The notes: generated from the letters alone by a model not told the origin. A stretch of 18,142 bases of DNA from Clostridium sp. UBA4108 (GCA_002381695.1 DFXM01000012.1:47218-65359), one strand, 5' to 3'; numbered from the stretch's first letter, positions 1 through 9,205 are shown. Program-made: numbers and translations.

Positions 1-148
1 TTAGTAAATCAAGCTTTCGAAACGGATTGTGAGTAATAATATATAGTTCGTTATCAACACTGCATTAAAACAAAGCCAAATATTAAAATATATTTTACTA
101 AATTTAAGGATAACAAATAATTCAAATTGTTTAGAAATATCGCAAATA

Positions 149-177
149 TTGACGATGAAAATTTGTAGAAGTATAAT
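149..177 (+). promoter_or_regulatory. Sigma-A promoter of the desulfurase-thiI operon
   Basis: A -35 box TTGACG (149-154) and a perfect -10 box TATAAT (172-177) are separated by 17 bases. Transcription would start near 184, leaving a 5' leader of about 100 nt. That leader carries a small hairpin (GATGG/CCATC, about 224-236) but no riboswitch I recognise. I see no gene in bases 1-287. Confidence 0.75.
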
Positions 178-287
178 TAACCAATAATAATTATTTGAGT
201 GATGTAAAAAAATGGAGTATTACGGATGGTAGCCATCGGATAAAATTAATATTGGTAATAATAAATTGTAGTAAATGAGGTGAAAGT

Positions 288-1424
288 ATGGAGATTTATT
301 TTGATAATAGTGCTACGACAAAGCCTTATGAAGAGGTAATAGAAGCAGTTTCTGATGCTATGAGAAATATTTATGGCAATCCATCTTCTGCTCATGGATT
401 AGGTATGAAAGCAGAACAAAAGCTTAATGAGTGCAGAGAAAGACTTGCAAAAACTATTAATTCCTCTAAGGATGAAATAATATTTACATCTGGAGGAAGT
501 GAAAGTAATAATTTTTTAATTAGTGGATTTGTTAAAGCTGGAGGACATGTAATAACCAGCAAAATCGAGCATGCTAGTGTTATTGGTACATGTAGGGAAC
601 TTGAGAAAAATGGAGTTAAGGTTACATACTTAAACATAGATAGTAATGGAAGAATAGATCTAGAGGAGTTAAGAGAAGCCATAAATAAAGATACACAGCT
701 AATTACTATCATGCAGGTTAACAACGAAATAGGTGTTATCCAAGATATAGAAGCCATTGGAAAGTTAATAAAAGAAAAAAGCAGTAGAGCAAAGTTTCAT
801 GTGGATGGGGTACAAAGCTATGGAAAGCTAAAAATCGACGTACAAAAATGTAAAATTGACCTTCTTTCTGTAAGTGGTCATAAAATTCATGGTCCTAGAG
901 GGGTAGGCTTCGCCTATATAAGAAAAGGACTTGTTCCTAAGCCATTAATTTTTGGGGGAGGTCAAGAAAGAACCTTTAGGTCAGGAACTGAAAATTTGCC
1001 TTCTGTAATAGGTTTAACTACTGCTGCAGAAAAAATATATAAAAATAATAATGAAAATTTCAATAAAGTAATTAATTTAAAGGCTTATTTTATAGAGAAT
1101 TTAAAAACCATAGAAGGAGTTCGAATTAATAGTGAAGGAGAATATTATTCGCCTTACATATTAAGTGTTTCCTTTAAAGGAGTTAGAGCAGAGGTGTTGC
1201 TACATCTTCTCGAAGAAAAGGGCATATACGTTTCCACAGGTTCTGCTTGTTCTTCAAAGGATACGAAGGATAGCCATGTGCTTTTAGCACTAGGTTTAAA
1301 AAATGATGAAATTAAAGGCACAATAAGATTTAGCTTCTGTGAGTATAATACAAAGGAAGAAGTGGATCATACCATTGATACACTACAGACTTCACTAAAA
1401 TTTTTAAGGAGAGTTACAAAATGA
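288..1424 (+). CDS. Cysteine desulfurase (IscS/NifS family, class V aminotransferase fold)
   Basis: This is a PLP enzyme that removes sulfur from L-cysteine, giving alanine and an enzyme persulfide for transfer to acceptors. The N-terminal YFDNSATT motif, His95 (the PLP-stacking histidine in IEHAS), the Schiff-base lysine Lys199 in SGHKIHGP, and the catalytic Cys321 in STGSACSSKD are all visible. At 378 residues it has the normal length. An AGGTG ribosome site ends about 5 bases before the ATG. Its stop overlaps the start of thiI (ATGA), so the likely main acceptor is ThiI, as for the dedicated desulfurase NifZ in Bacillus subtilis. There is no iscU or rrf2-type regulator beside it, which argues against a general Fe-S assembly operon, although the family alone cannot exclude that role. 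Family assignment is secure; the exact acceptor is inferred from the neighbour. Confidence 0.95.
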   Translation: MEIYFDNSATTKPYEEVIEAVSDAMRNIYGNPSSAHGLGMKAEQKLNECRERLAKTINSSKDEIIFTSGGSESNNFLISGFVKAGGHVITSKIEHASVIGTCRELEKNGVKVTYLNIDSNGRIDLEELREAINKDTQLITIMQVNNEIGVIQDIEAIGKLIKEKSSRAKFHVDGVQSYGKLKIDVQKCKIDLLSVSGHKIHGPRGVGFAYIRKGLVPKPLIFGGGQERTFRSGTENLPSVIGLTTAAEKIYKNNNENFNKVINLKAYFIENLKTIEGVRINSEGEYYSPYILSVSFKGVRAEVLLHLLEEKGIYVSTGSACSSKDTKDSHVLLALGLKNDEIKGTIRFSFCEYNTKEEVDHTIDTLQTSLKFLRRVTK

Positions 1425-2563
1425 GAAAGCTGATATTAGTTAAATATGCACCAGAGATATTTTTAAAGGGTTTAAACAGAAATAGGTTTGAAAAAAAGTT
1501 AAAGGATAATATAGCTAATGTGTTAAAAGGGGTTGCATATGAATTTGTAGTAGACCAAAATAGATGGTTTATTTATTCAGAAAACCTAGAAGCGGTAATA
1601 GAAAAAGTAAAAAGAGTATTTGGAGTTTCAGAGCTATGTGTGGTTTCAGAGGTAGAAGCAGACCTTGAAGCCATAGAAAAACAAGCACTATTAGAACTAT
1701 TAGATACCAAAGCGGAAACCTTTAAAATAGAAACTAATAGAGCTAACAAAGCTTTTTCTATGAATTCCATGGAAGTAAGCAGAACTGTTGGAGCCTACAT
1801 ATTAGAAAATAGCCAAGGGATTTCTGTAGATGTTAACAAACCTCAGTGTGTTGTAAATGTTGAAATAAGGGGAAGAGCTTATGTTTTCTGCAAGAGAATA
1901 AAAGCAGTAGGAGGACTTCCTTATGGAATGAATGGAAGTACTATGCTAATGCTATCAGGAGGTATAGATTCTCCAGTGGCAGGTTACATGATGGCAAGAA
2001 GAGGTGTAGAGCTTAATTGTGTATATTATCACAGTCATCCATACACCAGTGAAAGAGCTAAAGATAAGGTTAAACAGCTGGCAGATATTTTAAGAGGATA
2101 TACTGGTAAGTTAAACTTATATGTAGTGCCATTCACAGATATTCAAATGGCTATAATTGAAAAATGTCCAGAAGATGAGCTTACTATAATTATGAGAAGA
2201 TTTATGATGAGAGTTGCCTGTAAAATGGCAGAAATTCAAAATGTACATTCAGTAACTACAGGAGAAAGCATAGGTCAGGTAGCAAGTCAAACTATGGAGA
2301 GTCTTGTGGTAAGCGATGATGTATCTGATATACCAGTGTTTAGACCACTTGTTTCAATGGATAAAGAAGACATTATGGATATAGCAAGAAAAATAGATAC
2401 CTATGAAACCTCTATTTTACCTTATGAAGATTGCTGTACAGTATTTGTACCAAAGCATCCTAAAACAAAACCAAGGTTAGAACATATAATAAAATCTGAA
2501 AGTGTATTGGAAATTGATAAATTAGTAGATGAAGCTATAAAAAATGTGGAAGTTTATAAATAG
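1421..2563 (+). CDS. thiI: tRNA 4-thiouridine synthetase ThiI
   Basis: ThiI adenylates uridine 8 of tRNA and replaces its oxygen with sulfur passed on from a cysteine desulfurase. In many bacteria it also takes part in thiazole formation for thiamine. The N-terminus (KYAPEIFLKG) and the following THUMP region (roughly residues 60-165) lead into the PP-loop ATP site LSGGIDSP, with SGGIDS at 179-184. The C-terminal part contains an EDCCTVF segment with a conserved cysteine. The protein has 380 residues and ends without the rhodanese domain of Escherichia coli ThiI. This is the usual form in Firmicutes, where the desulfurase delivers sulfur directly. The gene starts 4 bases inside the upstream desulfurase gene, so the two are translationally coupled. 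A good intrinsic terminator follows about 80 bases downstream. Confidence 0.96.
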   Translation: MRKLILVKYAPEIFLKGLNRNRFEKKLKDNIANVLKGVAYEFVVDQNRWFIYSENLEAVIEKVKRVFGVSELCVVSEVEADLEAIEKQALLELLDTKAETFKIETNRANKAFSMNSMEVSRTVGAYILENSQGISVDVNKPQCVVNVEIRGRAYVFCKRIKAVGGLPYGMNGSTMLMLSGGIDSPVAGYMMARRGVELNCVYYHSHPYTSERAKDKVKQLADILRGYTGKLNLYVVPFTDIQMAIIEKCPEDELTIIMRRFMMRVACKMAEIQNVHSVTTGESIGQVASQTMESLVVSDDVSDIPVFRPLVSMDKEDIMDIARKIDTYETSILPYEDCCTVFVPKHPKTKPRLEHIIKSESVLEIDKLVDEAIKNVEVYK

Positions 2564-2643
2564 TTTTTCTATTGTGATGTAAATCACGGAAGGTCCTATA
2601 GAATATAATTATGTGATTAATAAACTTAGCTAAAATTATTTAT

Positions 2644-2678
2644 CGCAGCTGTCTTAAAAAAGGCAGCTGCGTTTTTTT
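2644..2678 (+). terminator. Intrinsic terminator after thiI
   Basis: A 10-bp stem, CGCAGCTGTC (2644-2653) with GGCAGCTGCG (2662-2671), encloses an 8-base loop and is followed by seven T. It closes the desulfurase-thiI operon. Confidence 0.92.
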
Positions 2679-3131
2679 ATGCAATCTAATAGAACTATTG
2701 AGAATATGGATTATGAAAATATGATGCTTAGTGATGTTATTAAACAAGAGAGTAATTTATGAATTGAAATATTATAGAGTTAAAATCCAATTATAAAAAT
2801 AGATAAGAACTTAACTGGATAAGTAATGTTGTGTATAAAATGTGAAAAAAAGTTTCAAAATGTTGTAAGAAAAATCAAATATAATACATTAATTTACATA
2901 ATAGTTTTTCGAAGGGGTGTATAATAAAAAGATGAAATTATGTAAATATTTGTTTTTACATCGGAGTGAAGTAAAAATAAAAACATATAATGAGACATTT
3001 TATGAAATTTTATGCTATAAAAATTTTAAATATTAGCTAAGAAAAGTTAGGTAAGTTATGTTTATTGATTGATTTAGAGAAAAAATATAAGATTGAAAAA
3101 TTTATTAATTAAAGAGGAGGAAGTATTGAGA
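2679..3131. other. AT-rich intergenic region, no gene seen
   Basis: About 450 bases without a supported coding region. A TATAAT at 2920-2925 is preceded by TTTACA (2893-2898), but the 21-base spacing is too long for a normal sigma-A promoter. A 7-bp inverted repeat (TTTTTAC 2953-2959, GTAAAAA 2971-2977) is also present. The promoter of the next operon must lie here, but I cannot place it with confidence. Confidence 0.4.
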
Positions 3132-4112
3132 ATGTTGTTTGAAAAAGTTGCAGAATGGAAGAAGGAAGTCCTAAATAAGAGCAATGAACAAAGCTATGGA
3201 ATTATCAATGACCCAAAACTTTTTCTTATTATCAACAGTTTGATAAATAAAAATGGAAACTTAACTTTAGAAGAATATACAGAGCAAGGAAACAAGAAGT
3301 ACATTAATATTTTAAAAGTAGTAAATACTTTATGTTATAAGGTTAGTGACTTGAAAGAAACTCTAATAGAGTTTAACCCGACACTTGAAATGGAATGTTC
3401 CAACAATAGCTTTTGGTCAGTAAATGAAACAGAATATAAGATTGATGTCTATCCTAGAGAGAGATTTGGATTTTCTCAATTTCATAACATGTTTAAAAAT
3501 GTGGATATAAAAAACTTTCAAATGGGAGACGTGGAGTGCACAAATAGCTTTGAAAGATATTTGGAACTTCAAGCAGAAAATAGGACAGACTATCTAGTGT
3601 TATTGGGCAAAAAAGGATGGCCTAAAAAACCAGCTATCAAATTTAAGCAAAAAGAAGAAGGGGACATTCTTACTAGAAGAGTGAAAATTTTAGAGCTTAA
3701 TAAAAAGAATCTCATTCAAAGCATTGAGGAAATAACAAAGGAAAAATATGATAAAGTTCAAATTAATCGGTTTCCACCTTTCTATAAGAAGAAAGATAGG
3801 GTTGTTTGTATTGATAAAACAAGAGGATATATTTTTGGTGTAAGTTACTCGGAGGCAAAAATAGTAACAAAGAACAATAGCAGATTTAATCAAATAGAAG
3901 CTGAATTTTGGAGTAAATTGATTAATCAAAATGAAGACAATGATATAGATTGGGGAGATGTGGATCGAAGTCATCGAGAGTTAGTAGAAGCCATTCAGCA
4001 TAAATTGATCAATGAAAATTTTGAATATAAGTCGCCAGGAGGTAGAAAATATGATTGGTTATCAGAAGTTGGGAAGTCAAGCAAGGCAGTTAAACTGCAA
4101 GAGATTGTTTAA
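3132..4112 (+). CDS. Unrecognised protein, partner of a PEP-swivel protein (possible CYTH-like half)
   Basis: I do not recognise this 326-residue protein. It is soluble and rich in Lys and Glu, with no signal peptide or membrane segment. The first ~90 residues look helical. The second half alternates basic and acidic beta-type strands: K-F-K near 170-172, R-R-V-K-I at 182-186, a CIDKTRGY stretch near 235 and Q-I-E-A-E-F at 254-259. This pattern recalls the tunnel strands of CYTH/triphosphate-tunnel enzymes, but the N-terminal ExExK signature is not clear, so that is only a suggestion. ATG 3132 is chosen because AGAGGAGG lies at 3113-3120; TTG 3126 is an alternative. The next gene begins 62 bases before this one ends, so the two products are probably made together and may act as a complex. 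Confidence 0.75.
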   Translation: MLFEKVAEWKKEVLNKSNEQSYGIINDPKLFLIINSLINKNGNLTLEEYTEQGNKKYINILKVVNTLCYKVSDLKETLIEFNPTLEMECSNNSFWSVNETEYKIDVYPRERFGFSQFHNMFKNVDIKNFQMGDVECTNSFERYLELQAENRTDYLVLLGKKGWPKKPAIKFKQKEEGDILTRRVKILELNKKNLIQSIEEITKEKYDKVQINRFPPFYKKKDRVVCIDKTRGYIFGVSYSEAKIVTKNNSRFNQIEAEFWSKLINQNEDNDIDWGDVDRSHRELVEAIQHKLINENFEYKSPGGRKYDWLSEVGKSSKAVKLQEIV

Positions 4113-5652
4113 GGAGGAAGAATTAAATGAGAATACAAAAAATACAGCATGGGAATTTGCGTCTAAGAATGAAGATGACGATTTTCATACTGATGTGGTA
4201 TTTTTAAGAACAGCTTGTGGTGAAATTGCAGAGGAAATTGAAGATTATCACAAAAAGACTCTTCTCATGTATAAAAAATATTGTGGAGAATTCTACTTTA
4301 CAAAAGAGAATACAAAACGATTGTGCGATAGGATTATAGACAAGCTTAAAAATGATGCAGATTGGAGAAGGGAGTTTAATAGAAACATATATACTACAGC
4401 AGATAGATTGTTTAATGTCTATGATGGAATAAGAAGAGAAGAACTTGTGAATTTAAGTCTTGAGGAGCTTTATATTTTATATGAAAAGCAGCATAAGGCA
4501 CAAATAGAACTGTATAAAAAGTGTTGGATTGCTGAAGTAATTCAAGTTCCTGGAGTCGGATTAACAGATTATTTATTAGATTACTTAGAAAGCCTTAGTC
4601 TTAATGAAGAAAAAGCAGAAGAGGCTTTCTATAGCTTAACAAGAAGCCATAAGGATTCTGTTTATGTTGAAGAAGAAAAGAAAATTATTGAAATTGCTGA
4701 GTATGTATTAGAGAATGCTAAATTAAAGAAAGTTTTCCAAGAGCCATTAAAACATTTAAGAACTCATATCACACCTTGGATTCACGAAAAAGTTGAAGAA
4801 ATTCAAAGTAAATATGGATATTTAGGATATCATGGTTTTGGGGATAGAGAACCTTACCGTAAAGATGAATATATAACAAGAGTGAAGGACTATGTTGTAA
4901 ATTCTTCTAATATAGCAATAGAAAGAGATAAGTGGGAAAGAGACTTGCAACAGCAAAATGAAGAAGTCATAAGATTAAGGGAAAAGATGGATACTCTACA
5001 TAGAGAACTATTTGAAATGTATGGTGAACTTGCTGTATCAAAGGCTTATAGAAGGTTAGCACAACTTAAAAATTTTTATTTCTTAGACTCTATGTTAGGA
5101 GTTATTGCAAGAAGATTAGATTTGCCTGAGAGTTATTTCAGATTTATGGTGCCTGAAGAAGTTATGATACTTCTTAAGGGAGAAAGAGAAAAGATAGATT
5201 TTCAAAATATAGAAGAAAGAACATCTGAAATGGTATATATGGTTCTGGATGGAGAAGAATTGATTTTTGTAGGAGAAGAAGCTAAGAAGTTAAGAAAGAA
5301 AATGGAAGGAGTGGAGGAAGAACCTACTTCAAATATTTTAAAAGGTCGTTCTGCTTGCATGGGATGCTGCAAAGGTAGGGCTGTTGTTGTGGAAAGAAAT
5401 AAGGATGTTCATGATTTCAGATGTGGAGATATATTGGTTTCCTTAGAGGCCGATCCGGATTTGATTCCATTAATGAAGATTGCAGGGGCTATTGTAACAG
5501 ATCAAGGTGGAATTACTTGCCATGCAGCAGTAATTGCCAGAGAATTTAATATACCTTGTGTAATCGGTACTATAAATGCAACAAAGCTTATTAAAACTGG
5601 AGATATAGTGTCTGTAGATGCCTTTAAAGGAGAAGTTATCGTTGAAAATTAA
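4051..5652 (+). CDS. PEP-utilising swivel-domain protein lacking the kinase domains
   Basis: The last ~90 of 533 residues form a PEP-utilising mobile (swivelling phosphohistidine) domain. The hallmark GGITCHAAVIAREFNIPCVI carries the phosphorylatable His491, and the end (GDIVSVDAFKGEVIV) is also typical. In PEP synthase, pyruvate phosphate dikinase and rifampin phosphotransferase this domain carries phosphate between an ATP-grasp domain and a second active site. Here the ~430 preceding residues are mostly charged and helical (a coiled-coil-like stretch near 290-330), and resemble the middle and linker part of rifampin-phosphotransferase-like proteins. I see neither an ATP-grasp domain nor a PEP-binding TIM barrel. 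Start ATG 4051 has AGGAGGT six bases upstream and lies inside the previous gene. The phosphate donor and target are unknown; the overlapping neighbour and the following exporter suggest a small-molecule modification role (inference). Confidence 0.82.
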   Translation: MIGYQKLGSQARQLNCKRLFKEEELNENTKNTAWEFASKNEDDDFHTDVVFLRTACGEIAEEIEDYHKKTLLMYKKYCGEFYFTKENTKRLCDRIIDKLKNDADWRREFNRNIYTTADRLFNVYDGIRREELVNLSLEELYILYEKQHKAQIELYKKCWIAEVIQVPGVGLTDYLLDYLESLSLNEEKAEEAFYSLTRSHKDSVYVEEEKKIIEIAEYVLENAKLKKVFQEPLKHLRTHITPWIHEKVEEIQSKYGYLGYHGFGDREPYRKDEYITRVKDYVVNSSNIAIERDKWERDLQQQNEEVIRLREKMDTLHRELFEMYGELAVSKAYRRLAQLKNFYFLDSMLGVIARRLDLPESYFRFMVPEEVMILLKGEREKIDFQNIEERTSEMVYMVLDGEELIFVGEEAKKLRKKMEGVEEEPTSNILKGRSACMGCCKGRAVVVERNKDVHDFRCGDILVSLEADPDLIPLMKIAGAIVTDQGGITCHAAVIAREFNIPCVIGTINATKLIKTGDIVSVDAFKGEVIVEN

Positions 5653-7009
5653 GAAGGATCACAATTTTTATAAAACCTTATTTTCAATTGGAATTCCAAT
5701 AGCCATACAAAGTCTATTTTCAACTTCATTAAATATTGTTGACAGCCTCATGGTTGGTGGATTACAAGAAGAAGCATTGGCAGCAGTTGGACTTGCAAAT
5801 CAATATTTTTATTTTTTTATTCTTATAATATTTGGGATATGTAGTGGTTCTGCTACTTTTACTGCACAGTTCTGGGGCAACAAAGATATTAGAAATATAA
5901 AAAGAACTCTAGGAGTGGTACTAGTCTCCTGTGGAATCATTAGTTTAATTTTTACCTTAGGTGCAATTCTGATCCCACAGCATATAATGGGAATATTTAT
6001 AAAAGATGTTGAAGTAATTGAGCTTGGAAGTACATTTCTAAGAATCATTGGCATGAGTTATATAATAACCAGCATTTCTTTTGCCTATTCCACTTCTTGT
6101 AGGTCAATAGGTGAAACGAAAGCTATTATGAAAGCAAGTACAATTTCATTAATATGTAATACAATCCTAAACTATGTATTGATTTATGGGAAATTTGGAA
6201 TGCCTGCAATGGGAGTTAGTGGATGTGCACTTGCAACTTTGATTGCCCGCATTGTGGAATTGATATTAATATTAAGATTTGTATATGGAAAGAATACAGC
6301 TTTAGCTGCAAATTTACAAGAACTATTAGATATATCAAAAGACTTTATTGTTAAATTTTATAAAACTACTTTACCGGTAATTTTTAATGAAGCACTTTGG
6401 TCTTTAGGGGTTATTACTTATTCTATTGCTTATGGAAGAATAAGTACTGCAGCAGTGGCTGCCATTCAAATTTGCAATGTAGTCCAAAATCTATTCATGA
6501 TTGTTGCAAAGAGTCTTTCTACAGCTTCAGCAGTAATGATTGGAAATAAAATAGGAGAGAATGACGATGATACTGTGAAGTTATATGTAAGAAAGTTTTT
6601 TGTACTGAGTATTGTTTTGGGAGCCGTTACCGGTATCTTAATGGGACTTCTAGCTCCTGTTTTTGTGAATTTTTACAATATAAAACCTGAAGTCAAAATA
6701 GAAGCAATTAAAACTTTATACGTAATAGGAGTATATTTGGCTATAAAGTTTTTTAATGTAATTATGGTAGTGGGATTTTTCAGAAGCGGTGGTGATACAA
6801 CTTTTGCCTGCTTATTGGATGCGGGAACAGTATGGATAATCGGAATTCCCCTAGCTTTTGTAGGTGTTTTAGTATTTAATCTTCCATTACATTGGGTGGT
6901 TGCTTTAATATCCTTGGAAGAATTGATTAAGGCACTGATTGGACTACCGAGAATTATATCTTATAAATGGGTAAGAAATGTGGTTGAAGATATGAAACAG
7001 TCTTACTAG
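5642..7009 (+). CDS. MATE-family multidrug/metabolite exporter
   Basis: This is an integral membrane protein of about 455 residues with roughly twelve hydrophobic segments. The start of helix 1 (FSIGIPIAIQSLF) and the following NIVDSLMVGGL are typical of MATE antiporters, as is the repeat of similar sequence in the second half (FNEALWSLGVITYSIAYG). Such proteins export cationic drugs or metabolites in exchange for Na+ or H+. TTG 5642 is preferred because AAAGGAG at 5626-5632 is nine bases upstream; ATG 5618 has no good ribosome site. With TTG the gene overlaps the swivel-domain gene by 11 bases, so it belongs to that operon and may export whatever the two upstream proteins make or modify (inference). 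A terminator follows within 50 bases of the stop. Confidence 0.9.
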   Translation: MKIKKDHNFYKTLFSIGIPIAIQSLFSTSLNIVDSLMVGGLQEEALAAVGLANQYFYFFILIIFGICSGSATFTAQFWGNKDIRNIKRTLGVVLVSCGIISLIFTLGAILIPQHIMGIFIKDVEVIELGSTFLRIIGMSYIITSISFAYSTSCRSIGETKAIMKASTISLICNTILNYVLIYGKFGMPAMGVSGCALATLIARIVELILILRFVYGKNTALAANLQELLDISKDFIVKFYKTTLPVIFNEALWSLGVITYSIAYGRISTAAVAAIQICNVVQNLFMIVAKSLSTASAVMIGNKIGENDDDTVKLYVRKFFVLSIVLGAVTGILMGLLAPVFVNFYNIKPEVKIEAIKTLYVIGVYLAIKFFNVIMVVGFFRSGGDTTFACLLDAGTVWIIGIPLAFVGVLVFNLPLHWVVALISLEELIKALIGLPRIISYKWVRNVVEDMKQSY

Positions 7010-7052
7010 GTTACTTATTAATCATATTATATTTTAAAGTTTTAATTTTACG

Positions 7053-7080
7053 GCTCACGGACTTTGCCTGTGAGCTTTTT
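7053..7080 (+). terminator. Intrinsic terminator after the MATE gene
   Basis: GCTCACGG pairs with CC(T)GTGAGC, with one bulged base, and five T follow. It ends the three-gene operon. Confidence 0.85.
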
Positions 7081-7384
7081 ACTTATCAAAAAGGCAAGAG
7101 AAAGAGCTTGAAGAAATAATAGAGAAAAAAACAAGCCATAGAGGATAATCAAGGAAAATAACAAAGATCGACTGGAAAATAGAATTTAATCTAGTGGGTC
7201 TGTTTTCCATGGAGAAAACACATGTTCATTGATACAATAAGAATAGTATATTTTCATAAATAAATATGCAATAATGGTACTAATAAAGAGAGTATATTAG
7301 GATCATTAGGTTCTCAGAATAATAATGGCATAAATTCTCTAGAAAATATTAACTTCAATATTATAATAATGGGAGTGAATTAGA
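7081..7384. other. Intergenic region with a small perfect inverted repeat
   Basis: No coding region is supported in these ~300 bases. The only clear structure is TGTTTTC-CATGGA-GAAAACA at 7201-7220, a 7-bp inverted repeat with a six-base centre that could be an operator or a small hairpin. It lies 165 bases before the Mur-ligase gene. TATATT boxes follow, but without a convincing -35. Confidence 0.4.
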
Positions 7385-8821
7385 TTGAAAAATAAAATTA
7401 AAGTACATTTTATGGGGATATGTGGAAGTGGAATTGCACCTATAGCAATTATAGCAAAAAATATGGGTTTTGAGGTATCAGGATGTGACTTGAATGTTTC
7501 GGGTTATTATAGTGATATCCTTATAGAAAATAATATAGAGATTGTAAAAGGTCATGACTTAAAACATATAGAGAACATTGATATCTTAGCTATATCGCCT
7601 GCTATTCTAGATATTTCTCCTAATCATCCAGAAATTATAGAAGCTAGAAAAAGTGGGATTTTAATGACATGGCAAGAATTTTCAGCTAAATATATACAAA
7701 ATGAAAAGTTTGTTATTTCTATTGCAGGTACTCATGGTAAATCAACAACCACAATTTTAATGGGGCTGGTTTTGGAGAATGCAGGGCTAGATCCAATTGT
7801 TGAAGCTGGGACAATTTTTAAGAAGTGGGGAGGGGGATATAGAATAGGAAAGTCAAATTATTTTGTCTGTGAGGCAGATGAATTTAATAATAATTTTCTA
7901 AATTATAGTTCTTCCATAGCTATAATAAATAATGTTGAAATGGATCACCCGGAATTTTTTAAGGATTTAGATGAAGTTAAAGACTCTTTTAAGAAGTTTA
8001 TAAAAAAACTTGAAAGCCCCAAAATTTTAATTGTTAATGAGGAAAGTATAGCTCTTAGAGAAATATTATATGAATTAAAAGATTGGATAGAAGAAGAACA
8101 AGTAAGAGTTATAGGATATTATATAAATAATAGGTTTGAGTTCCCTTTTGATATGGAATATAAAGCAGTTTTAGGTACAACTACCTCTGAATATTCAACA
8201 TATAAAATAATAAATGGAGAGGAAGAAAATGATTTTCAGTTAGGATTAATAGGTAAACATAATATTGAGAATTCTTTAGGTGTATTAATTGCTGCTTTAG
8301 AGTTAGGTGTTGATATAAATGTAATAAAGGATTCCTTTAAGAATTTTAAGGGAATAGGAAGAAGATTAGAATTAATAGAAGATATTGAAGAGGTTAAGAT
8401 TTATGATGATTTTGCCCATCATCCTACAGCTGTAGCATCAACATTAGATTCAATTAAAATGAGTTATCCAGGGAAAAAAGTTTTTGCCATTTTTGAACCA
8501 CATCAAATTTCAAGAATAAAGCTGTTTTTTAATGAGTTTGCAGTAGCATTAAAGAAAGCAGATAGAGTTATTATTTCAAAACCATTTTTAGGAAGAGAAG
8601 CAAATAAAAATATTGAACCAATGAATTTAGAAGTTCTGGCTAATGAAATAAATATAAATACAGCAGAATATATAGAAAGCTATGATGAAATATGTAATAA
8701 AATTGTTAGTGAAGTTAAAAGTGGAGATATAATTATAGTTTTTGGAGCTGGTGAATCCTATAAATTATCTAGAGAAATCATTAAGGTATTAAAAGAAAAA
8801 AACAATCATGAGAGTAGATAA
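7385..8821 (+). CDS. MurC/Mpl-type Mur ligase paralogue
   Basis: This ATP-dependent Mur ligase joins an amino acid or peptide to a UDP-MurNAc-type carboxylate. Three domains are visible. The N-terminal nucleotide-sugar domain begins HFMGICGSGIAPIA. The central domain has the P-loop AGTHGKSTTT (114-123) and EADEF near 167. The C-terminal domain has DDFAHHPTAV near 345 and FEPHQISR. The GICGS beginning resembles Mpl more than classical MurC (GIGGIGMS), whereas EPHQISR is closer to MurC's QPHR. At 478 residues it fits both. It stands outside any division or cell-wall cluster, so it is more likely a paralogue than the housekeeping MurC; recycling of murein peptides or a specialised amino-acid ligation are both possible. 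It begins with TTG after GGGAGTG. Confidence 0.85.
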   Translation: MKNKIKVHFMGICGSGIAPIAIIAKNMGFEVSGCDLNVSGYYSDILIENNIEIVKGHDLKHIENIDILAISPAILDISPNHPEIIEARKSGILMTWQEFSAKYIQNEKFVISIAGTHGKSTTTILMGLVLENAGLDPIVEAGTIFKKWGGGYRIGKSNYFVCEADEFNNNFLNYSSSIAIINNVEMDHPEFFKDLDEVKDSFKKFIKKLESPKILIVNEESIALREILYELKDWIEEEQVRVIGYYINNRFEFPFDMEYKAVLGTTTSEYSTYKIINGEEENDFQLGLIGKHNIENSLGVLIAALELGVDINVIKDSFKNFKGIGRRLELIEDIEEVKIYDDFAHHPTAVASTLDSIKMSYPGKKVFAIFEPHQISRIKLFFNEFAVALKKADRVIISKPFLGREANKNIEPMNLEVLANEININTAEYIESYDEICNKIVSEVKSGDIIIVFGAGESYKLSREIIKVLKEKNNHESR

Positions 8822-8893
8822 TACTATAAAATAAGAATATTAAGGTTAAGACTGAAGTGGTAACATCAAATTTGATTTAAGGGGGATATATCT

Positions 8894-9163
8894 ATGTCAA
8901 GGAGACCTAAGATTAGAATTACATTGATTGATAAAAAGGGAAAAGGTGGATGTCATCATGGGCATAAAGTAGGAGATAGCTTCGACTTTGATACAGAAAG
9001 AGGGAATTTATGTCCTATGGCGTGTCACGTTGCATTTCCATATATAGATATACTACGTTATGGTGGAACAGTGCCAGGAGGTAACAGTGAAAATGAATGT
9101 GTTTTCTGTTGTCCAGATGTAGAAGTAATCAATGTTTTTAAAATAGAAAAGATAGCAGATTAA
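8894..9163 (+). CDS. TIGR04076 family small cysteine-rich protein
   Basis: This 89-residue soluble protein fits the TIGR04076 pattern: KIRITLIDKKGKGGC, then GHKVGDSF, then LCPMACHVAFPYIDILRYGG, and a cysteine-bearing CPD near the end. Function is not established for this family. Six cysteines and several histidines (CHHGH at 20-24, CPMACH, CVFCC) suggest a metal or Fe-S site, but no standard Zn-ribbon or ferredoxin spacing is present. ATG 8894 has AAGGGGG about nine bases upstream. The gene follows the Mur ligase by 72 bases with no terminator between, so co-transcription is possible. A hairpin lies right after its stop. Confidence 0.8.
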   Translation: MSRRPKIRITLIDKKGKGGCHHGHKVGDSFDFDTERGNLCPMACHVAFPYIDILRYGGTVPGGNSENECVFCCPDVEVINVFKIEKIAD

Positions 9164-9173
9164 TATATAATCG

Positions 9174-9205
9174 AAATCCCTCACAGAAAAATCTGTGGGG
9201 GATTT
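9174..9205. terminator. Terminator-like hairpin, probably bidirectional
   Basis: A 14-bp stem (9174-9187 with 9192-9205, one G-T pair) with an AAAA loop lies just after the TIGR04076 gene and faces the end of the convergent GntR gene. The stem ends in AAAT/ATTT, so the U-rich part is within the stem rather than after it. Termination is likely but not certain. Confidence 0.55.

Noticed and set aside
2893..2925. Sigma-A promoter (TTTACA ... TATAAT) before the swivel-domain operon
   Set aside because: The 21-base spacing is too long and no better -35 is present.
4127..4160. ATG after AAGGAGGA as start of the swivel-domain gene
   Set aside because: It is out of frame with the long coding region; ATG 4051 is in frame and has its own AGGAGGT site.
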